The notes beneath the pieces were generated by a model, which worked only from the letters and a program-made list of their open reading frames with translations, had not been told where the DNA came from and ran no database searches. From Bacteroides caecimuris (GTDB taxonomy: Bacteria; Bacteroidota; Bacteroidia; Bacteroidales; Bacteroidaceae), in the NCBI RefSeq assembly GCF_001688725.2, contig NZ_CP015401.2:1798001-1862000 (forward strand): a stretch of 64,000 nucleotides of DNA, given 5' to 3'. Each line of letters begins with the position of its first letter. Within the stretch, counting starts at the first letter, position 1. Of this stretch, positions 59,239 to 64,000 are shown one piece after another. The position numbers and the translations under genes are program-made.

Positions 59239-60534
59239 TCAGGCGGTTTCACGCATGGCGACTGCCTGCTTTTTGACCTTCTTTTGTGTCTTGTCAAGGA
59301 CTTTCTTCTGCATGGCTGCGAGGTTGCCGGAGATCGAACGGAAATCGGAGCTTACCATCTTGTTAGTCACTTCGGCGTATATTTGGGTGGTGCTGATATG
59401 CTTGTGACCGAGTATCTTTGAAAGTGCCTCAATCGTACCGCCGTTACAGAGATAGACCGTCGTAGCGAAGGTATGCCTCGAAAGGTGGAAGGTGACTTCC
59501 TTGTTGATTTTGCAAACGGCGGCTATCTTTTTAAGGTAGTCGTTACAAGTGCCGTTGCCCGGCATGGGAAACACGTAATCATCTTCCGCAAGCCCCTTGT
59601 AGCGTTCGATCAGTTCTTTGGCAATCTCCATCAGGGGGACGTTGCTCGATACCTTGGTCTTTGTCCTGCGGGTGATAATCCATTCTTCGCCGTCGAAATC
59701 CATACGCTGGATCTTGTCATAGGTGAGTGTCTTTATATCTATGTAACTCAATCCGGTAAAGCAGCCGAAAAGGAACATATCACGGACGAGGTTGGTCTGT
59801 TTATCCACAAACACGGTATTGGCTATCAGTTTCAGTTCTTCTTCCGTGAGGTAGCCCCGGTCGGTTTCCTGCATTTCGAGGCTGTACTCGCTGAACGGAT
59901 CGGTGCGGATAATTCCCCTGCGCCAAGCCTTGTCGGTCAGGCTGAGTATGGGCATGGTGTAAATCCAGAGGGTATTTGCGCTCAATCCCTTTTCGTTCCG
60001 CAGGTAGCTGTCGAAATCGTCTATGAAGTCTTTCGTCAGTTCCTTGTAAGCCATATCGGTACGCTTCCTCTTCTCCCACATGAAGGCTTCGAGGTGCTTG
60101 TAAACGGTCAGGTATTTGTTATAGGTGGACTTCGCACGGAGTTTCTTTTCCACCATTTCGCCAAATTCCCTGTTCATGGTCTGGAAGTCTTTTAGGATGC
60201 AGTTCTCCATCACGCCGATGCCTAAAAAGGCATTGCGCACCTTCTCGGAAGTGACAAAATCGTCCGCCCGGAGTATCTGGTAGTAGTGGTTGTTGATGCG
60301 GGCTTTGATCTCTTCCAACTGCGGGTTGATCTCCAAGGCTTCGGCGGACTTGCCGCTTACTTTTCCGGCTTCGGCGTTCCACAAGGAAGGGGTGACGAAC
60401 AGCTTTGCGCTGAACGTGGCAATATCGCCGTCAATGGTGATACGTGCCATTACAGGGGCTTTTCCGTCGCTTACTCTCACTGCTGTTCTCTTCACGTAGA
60501 ACAGGACTTTAAAGGTGCTTCTCTTTGTTTTCAT
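59239..60534 (-). CDS. int: Tyrosine integrase of the ICE (IntDOT-like)
   Basis: A 431-residue integrase with the N-terminal arm domain (FYVKRTAVRVSDGKAPVMAR), SAM-like core-binding domain (MAYKELTKDFIDDFDSYLRN) and catalytic domain. HLSRHTFATTVYLCNGG and LGHKHISTTQIYAEV hold H-R-H-Y. The first arginine box reads CFTGLSYIDIKTL: serine replaces the usual arginine, a known oddity of IntDOT. It sits at the right end reading inward, so the right attachment end should lie within the next few hundred bases. Confidence 0.92.
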   Translation of the reverse strand: MKTKRSTFKVLFYVKRTAVRVSDGKAPVMARITIDGDIATFSAKLFVTPSLWNAEAGKVSGKSAEALEINPQLEEIKARINNHYYQILRADDFVTSEKVRNAFLGIGVMENCILKDFQTMNREFGEMVEKKLRAKSTYNKYLTVYKHLEAFMWEKRKRTDMAYKELTKDFIDDFDSYLRNEKGLSANTLWIYTMPILSLTDKAWRRGIIRTDPFSEYSLEMQETDRGYLTEEELKLIANTVFVDKQTNLVRDMFLFGCFTGLSYIDIKTLTYDKIQRMDFDGEEWIITRRTKTKVSSNVPLMEIAKELIERYKGLAEDDYVFPMPGNGTCNDYLKKIAAVCKINKEVTFHLSRHTFATTVYLCNGGTIEALSKILGHKHISTTQIYAEVTNKMVSSDFRSISGNLAAMQKKVLDKTQKKVKKQAVAMRETA

Positions 60535-60844
60535 AACTCTAAATATTCGTTTGTAAAGGTAATTACTTTCCCGTTACCACGAGTTATGAAGGATTACGCA
60601 AAATAGTGAAACAGAACTTGTTACCGTTATAGTAGGGTGTCATGGATTAGGTAATGACTTAGTACCTGAACTATGGCTTAACCCTACTTTTCGGGGCTTT
60701 TTTTGCCTATGGCTGTTTCTTTCCGCTTTGCTACTAAGATGCTGACCTGCTTATTTTTAAGCTAAACTTTGCTTTTCTTTGCGACTGTTCCCGATTTTTC
60801 AATGAAAAAGATACTGAAGCTATTGCAGGTTTCAAAAAAATATC
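60535..60844. other. Right end region of the ICE with a candidate small structured RNA
   Basis: No gene. GTAGGGT (60632-60638) pairs with ACCCTAC (60681-60687), enclosing a GTCAT/ATGAC hairpin (60639-60643, 60654-60658). TTTTCGGGGC and a run of seven T (to 60704) follow at once, giving a terminator-like end. This could be a short RNA or the end of a read-through transcript. Words such as GTTACCA and GTTACCG upstream of int could be integrase arm sites. The right junction with the chromosome is somewhere here. Confidence 0.45.
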
Positions 60845-60852
60845 TACCTTTG
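60845..60852 (+). promoter_or_regulatory. -7 box (TACCTTTG) of the tRNA-Asp gene
   Basis: TACCTTTGC lies 38 bp before the tRNA, with TTGCAGG about 20 bp further upstream as a -33 element. Confidence 0.7.
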
Positions 60853-60889
60853 CATCCGCAATCGAGAGAGATGCTTTAGTGGATGTTTT

Positions 60890-60963
60890 GGTGCGTTAGT
60901 TCAGTTGGTTAGAATACATGCCTGTCACGCATGGGGTCACGGGTTCGAGTCCCGTACGCACCG
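60890..60963 (+). tRNA. tRNA-Asp (GTC)
   Basis: The acceptor stem GGTGCGT pairs with ACGCACC (60956-60962). The D arm is GTTCAGTTGGTTAGAAT; the anticodon loop CTGTCAC with stem ATGC/GCAT gives anticodon GTC; the T arm is GGGTTCGAGTCCC. The discriminator base is G. The CCA end is not encoded. It resembles tRNA-Asp of other bacteria closely. Confidence 0.95.
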
Positions 60964-60995
60964 CAACAAATATTGATTATCAATTTGTTATAATA

Positions 60996-61040
60996 AAACA
61001 CCCAATTTTACATTCAATAATGTGTAAAGTTGGGTGTTTT
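60996..61040 (+). terminator. Terminator after tRNA-Asp
   Basis: AAAACACCCAA and TTGGGTGTTTT are the outer arms of a long hairpin with inner TTTTACA/TGTGTAAA pairing. T-rich on both sides. Confidence 0.85.
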
Positions 61041-61074
61041 ATTTATGCTTTTAAAGTTGGAATTCTAATTGCGT

Positions 61075-61121
61075 AAAAACTGAGCTGGTAAATAGATGCA
61101 CTATTTACCAGCTCAGTTTTT
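61075..61121. terminator. Perfect 21-bp bidirectional terminator
   Basis: AAAAACTGAGCTGGTAAATA (from 61075 to 61095) and its exact complement at 61101-61121, 5-base loop, with A and T tracts at the two ends. It ends the leftward cluster of four small genes and backs up the tRNA terminator. Confidence 0.9.
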
Positions 61122-61159
61122 AAAAATCGATATTAAATAGTAGAAAAGAAGCAAAAGCG

Positions 61160-61450
61160 TTAAACTTGTTTTTTCGACAAAAACAAGTAAATCAAAAAAA
61201 TGGCAGTAACAATATCTACAAAATTCCAAATATCACGTCCCAATGGAAGCTTTATCAGGGGCTGAAACAACAAGGCTAAGCTAAGAGTTATAATGTACAT
61301 TTTTTTTTGTTTTTGATAATAATAGTCATAAGCCATAACTCCAAATGCAATAGCTGATATATATCTTATCAAAATATAATAGCCGTATGGCATAGGCATT
61401 AAACATATCAGCAAAGCGATTGCCAATAGTATGTAACAGTACTTTATCAT
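61160..61450 (-). CDS. Small membrane protein (96 residues)
   Basis: Three to four hydrophobic segments (YILLAIALLICLMPMPYGYY; ISAIAFGVMAYDYY; MYIITLSLALLFQPLI; FVDIVTAIFLIYLFL). Not recognised. AT-rich, last gene of a four-gene minus-strand cluster; its start overlaps the stop of the gene before it. Confidence 0.55.
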   Translation of the reverse strand: MIKYCYILLAIALLICLMPMPYGYYILIRYISAIAFGVMAYDYYYQKQKKMYIITLSLALLFQPLIKLPLGRDIWNFVDIVTAIFLIYLFLSKKQV

Positions 61451-61707
61451 CTTTTATTACCTCCAAAAATAAAAGATAAAACAGAGGAAATTCCAAATAT
61501 CCAATAGAATACCGAATATGCAGTAGTATGAACGACGGCTTTATACAATACGTCATCAAATATTAAGCTTCTGACAAAATTGATTGGCAAGAATATTCCA
61601 TGCCAAATTCCCGAATACCAACAATATGATTCAGCAGGGTGAATATCACATAATAACCAACCGACAACACATATTGCTATTACTTGTATAAAAATCCTTG
61701 TTATCAT
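61447..61707 (-). CDS. Small membrane protein (86 residues)
   Basis: Two to three hydrophobic segments (IFIQVIAICVVGWLLCDI; HTTAYSVFYWIFGISSVLSF). Four-base overlap with the gene at 61160 and two bases from the gene at 61710, so co-transcribed. Not recognised. Confidence 0.55.
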   Translation of the reverse strand: MITRIFIQVIAICVVGWLLCDIHPAESYCWYSGIWHGIFLPINFVRSLIFDDVLYKAVVHTTAYSVFYWIFGISSVLSFIFGGNKR

Positions 61708-61709
61708 AA

Positions 61710-62231
61710 TTAACTAAACATTTTGTTCATTGCATTTATTTTTTCTATTGTATTTACAATATCGTTTTCTGTATAACCAAGTTTTTCAAATGTTTCGATC
61801 AGTAGTTCTCCTCCAATATATTTCTGTCCTTCATCTCTTGCTAGCATTACAAGACCAAAACATTGATAAAGGAGTGAATCTATAATTACTGTATCAGAAA
61901 TAGAATATAGTTGTTCCATGAGTCCGTCAGCTTGTCCATGCGTGTGAAAATAACTATCTGCCTGATCCGAAGTGACATTTAGTGAATTTCGTGTAATAGA
62001 GACTATTTTATTAGCTTCTATGTAATTCCGACTATTTCCACGAGCCAATTCTTGAAAAGAAGATAGTAAATTTAAAATAGAATACTTTTGCTCTCTTGTT
62101 AAACCACTATACATTTCTGCTAAAGGATTATCTACTACATTCACATTTGGGGGATTTATTGTTTTCTCCTTGCCTTTTTTTACAACGAGAACAATAATCA
62201 AGATGATAGCAATTATTATAAAGATTCCCAT
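61710..62231 (-). CDS. Membrane-anchored protein of unknown family (173 residues)
   Basis: One N-terminal membrane helix (GIFIIIAIILIIVLVVKKG) followed by a helical soluble part (LTREQKYSILNLLSSFQELA, CFGLVMLARDEGQKYIGGEL). Not recognised. Same minus-strand cluster. Confidence 0.6.
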   Translation of the reverse strand: MGIFIIIAIILIIVLVVKKGKEKTINPPNVNVVDNPLAEMYSGLTREQKYSILNLLSSFQELARGNSRNYIEANKIVSITRNSLNVTSDQADSYFHTHGQADGLMEQLYSISDTVIIDSLLYQCFGLVMLARDEGQKYIGGELLIETFEKLGYTENDIVNTIEKINAMNKMFS

Positions 62232-62258
62232 AATACTATTAATGTTAATGTATTGTTT

Positions 62259-62540
62259 CTAATAAGATTTCAAATATGTATCTAACATCTTCTTACAAAT
62301 GTTTTCCATTAATAGTTCATATTCAATATTTGTCAATCCGCTAGCTGAAAGTAGATTTTTATCCCGTTTTAACATGTCATAAGTTGAAGCTATTGCGGAT
62401 TTTACTAACACGCCTGCTATAAGTTCATTTCCTCCACATTGTTTTATAGCTGTCATTACTGCATTTTTGTACGTTCTTTCAATCTCATCTCTAAAAATTT
62501 CAAATTGAGTTTTTTTTCTGAATAAATCCAATAATCCCAT
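62259..62540 (-). CDS. Small hypothetical protein (93 residues)
   Basis: A soluble helical protein (GLLDLFRKKTQFEIFRDEIE, NAVMTAIKQCGGNELIAGVL). First gene of the four-gene cluster. Not recognised. Confidence 0.55.
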   Translation of the reverse strand: MGLLDLFRKKTQFEIFRDEIERTYKNAVMTAIKQCGGNELIAGVLVKSAIASTYDMLKRDKNLLSASGLTNIEYELLMENICKKMLDTYLKSY

Positions 62541-62950
62541 ATACTAATAATTTGTGTCTTTTTCAGTTCCTAAAAAGACATTCAAAATATAACAAAAAAG
62601 CGCGGAACTGCAAATGCCACGTCTTAAGTTAGAGGTCCTGAGAAAACCTTGTAGTACAGATATGGATATAGCAGCCCACGCTATAGCGTGAGAACCACTA
62701 TGCAAATCCTTGTACTACGTTTGAAATTTCTCAGATTTACGCATTATATGTATAGAATGAAAACAACATCCAATAAATTGATAACAAATATCCTGTAAAT
62801 CAAAGTTTTATAATCTTATTTTTATTTTCGGTTGTTTTCAGTACTTTCAGTAGATTGGCTCTTGTTTGGTGCAATTTTGTTTCTCATTTGTTTCTCAAAT
62901 TCGATACTTATTCGTATATTTGCAGTAGAAAAAATGAGAAAGGAATCCCT
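62541..62950. repeat. Region upstream of the second integrase with a nested palindrome
   Basis: CTGAGAAA/TTTCTCAG (62638-62645, 62727-62734) encloses GTAGTACA/TGTACTAC (62651-62658, 62711-62718), which encloses the perfect palindrome CACGCTATAGCGTG (62677-62690). This makes a hairpin of about 97 bases. A TATATTTGC box lies shortly before the integrase start. No gene is seen. Confidence 0.75.
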
Positions 62951-64000
62951 ATGGCACGAGTTAAGAATCATACAAAAGTCAAAGAGCCAATTCGTCTTCG
63001 GATGAAGTCGCTGAGCAATGGCAGCAAGAGCCTGTATCTGGATATATACCGCGACGGAAAGCGGACATATGAATACCTCAAGATGTATATTATCCCGGAA
63101 ACGGATAGCAACTCCCGCAGGCAGAATCAGACGACAATGGACGCCGCCAATGCCATCAAGTCGAAGCGTATTATCGAACTGACCAGTAATGAGGCCGGGA
63201 TTGTATTCCGTAAGGACAAGACTTTCCTGCTGGATTGGATGCAGGTTTATATGGAGGCTCAAGAGAGTGCCGGTAAGAAAGATGGCAGTCAAATCAAGAT
63301 TGCCATGCGCATACTGAAAGACTATGCCGGAGAAATGGTCACACTGGATCAGATTGACGGGGACTTTTGTCGTGGCTACATCACTTATCTGCTGACGGAA
63401 TATCATCCGAAAGGCAAGGACATATCGAACTACACGCTTCACAATTATTACCGTGCGTTGAACGGTGCGTTGAACTCTGCCGTCAGGAAGAAAAAGATGA
63501 AGGCCAACCCTTTCAACGAACTTGAGAAGTCGGAGAAAATCCGCAAGCCGGAGAGTATGCGGTCGTACATGACCATCGAAGAGGTACAGGCGTTGATTGA
63601 CACTCCTATGCCCCACGAGGAATACGAGATTGTAAAATGCGCATATCTGTTCTCCTGCTTTTGCGGATTACGCATCAGCGATATAATCAAGCTGAAATGG
63701 AATGACGTGTTCGTTGACAGGGGACAGTACCGTTTGGCCGTGTCCATGAAAAAGACCAAAGAGCCTATTTACCTGCCCCTCTCTCCTGAAGCGTTGAAGT
63801 GGATGCCGGAACGTGGGGGCAAATCATCAGAAGATAATGTGTTCGACCTGCCGTCCGCCAATACAATCAGAATGCAGCTCAAACCTTGGGCGAAAGCAGC
63901 CGGAATCTCCAAGCGGTTCTCCTACCACACCAGTCGCCATACGTTTGCCACCATGATGCTGACGCTCGGAGCGGACTTATATACTGTCTCGAAGCTGCTC
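62951..64000 (+). CDS. Tyrosine recombinase, truncated by the window end
   Basis: ATG at 62951 (MARVKNHTKVKEPIRLRM), 350 codons to the window edge without a stop. N-terminal arm domain (LYLDIYRDGKRTYEYLKMYI), SAM-like domain (IKIAMRILKDYAGEMVTLDQ) and catalytic boxes CFCGLRISDIIKLKW and YHTSRHTFATMMLTLGAD. The last tyrosine box is outside. Unlike the ICE integrase it keeps the first arginine. It probably belongs to a second mobile element beginning right of the tRNA, or is a stand-alone shufflon-type recombinase. Confidence 0.88.
   Translation, partial: MARVKNHTKVKEPIRLRMKSLSNGSKSLYLDIYRDGKRTYEYLKMYIIPETDSNSRRQNQTTMDAANAIKSKRIIELTSNEAGIVFRKDKTFLLDWMQVYMEAQESAGKKDGSQIKIAMRILKDYAGEMVTLDQIDGDFCRGYITYLLTEYHPKGKDISNYTLHNYYRALNGALNSAVRKKKMKANPFNELEKSEKIRKPESMRSYMTIEEVQALIDTPMPHEEYEIVKCAYLFSCFCGLRISDIIKLKWNDVFVDRGQYRLAVSMKKTKEPIYLPLSPEALKWMPERGGKSSEDNVFDLPSANTIRMQLKPWAKAAGISKRFSYHTSRHTFATMMLTLGADLYTVSKLL

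Noticed and set aside
3115..60783. 9-bp direct repeat TTCTTTGCG (3115-3123 and 60775-60783) as ICE attachment core
   Set aside because: The spacing fits an ICE of about 57.7 kb, but a 9-bp match between two windows of some 400 bp is expected by chance about every second time, and it does not fit the IntDOT core consensus. Junction sequence of the circular form is needed.
60890..60963. tRNA-Asp as the ICE insertion site
   Set aside because: The tRNA is intact, its 5' side faces the ICE, and no copy of its 3' end is found at the left border; tRNA-directed integrases usually use the 3' end.

Overview
The window is chromosomal DNA of a Bacteroides-type bacterium (Bacteroidales). Promoters carry the Bacteroides -7 box TAnnTTTG rather than a sigma-70 -10 box, ribosome binding sites are weak, and nearly all recognisable genes belong to Bacteroides families. 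Most of the window (about 3.1 to 60.7 kb) reads as one integrative conjugative element (ICE) of the CTnDOT type. It lies between an ordinary chromosomal segment on the left (membrane protein, GNAT acetyltransferase, YqgE, aminotransferase) and a tRNA-Asp gene on the right. I could not fix the exact attachment ends.

Layout. 0-3 kb: chromosome. 3.39-5.42 kb: an IS1182-family insertion sequence with 17-bp inverted repeats. 5.5-13.2 kb: TetR regulator; an AraC regulator in one operon with two immunity-type genes (a fused Imm5/YezG-like protein and an Imm26-like protein); rteC; then HTH, primase-helicase and HTH genes. 13.2-23.1 kb: a DHFR-like gene behind a long structured leader, a DUF1016 nuclease, an HTH/alpha-CTD-like protein, and a topoisomerase III gene (topB) broken at codon 9 by a 3.5-kb RIT element (three tyrosine recombinases), then a DUF3945 gene. 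23.5-28.3 kb: an accessory operon of exported repeat proteins (TonB-like, TPR+LRR, Sel1 membrane, TPR). 28.4-45.9 kb: the mobilisation and conjugation machinery, with the coupling protein, relaxase and MobA on the minus strand and a traA-traQ type operon on the plus strand. 45.9-50.7 kb: cargo (beta-barrel protein, DUF2931-like membrane protein, an AT-rich 748-residue membrane orphan). 50.9-54.5 kb: a minus-strand operon with ardA, two small genes, a SLOG gene and parB. 55.5-60.5 kb: an AT-rich KAP-type NTPase, a phosphoribosyltransferase, two excisionase-like HTH genes and an IntDOT-like integrase. 60.9 kb: tRNA-Asp. 61.1-62.5 kb: four small AT-rich genes. 62.95 kb to the end: another tyrosine recombinase, cut by the window edge.

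The most striking unexplained signal is a regulatory module found four times (6.37, 9.23, 23.39 and 46.02 kb). A 35-bp motif starts exactly 55 bp upstream of a TAnnTTTG box in every copy. Three copies also carry, upstream, an ACAGT/ACTGT-type palindrome, a second TATATTTG box and an AAGCCGTTA element in nearly constant register. These copies drive the araC-immunity operon, rteC, the TPR/LRR operon and the beta-barrel/DUF2931 operon. This suggests an element-wide regulon, probably run by the AraC protein encoded next to the first copy, linking interbacterial-defence and envelope cargo with the RteC transfer switch.

Transfer itself looks complete: coupling protein, relaxase, accessory Mob protein, VirB4-like ATPase and the full MPF set, with ardA for entry and parA/parB-like genes. 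The classic tetQ-rteA-rteB operon is absent. The disrupted topB lacks its catalytic Toprim glutamate in the main fragment.
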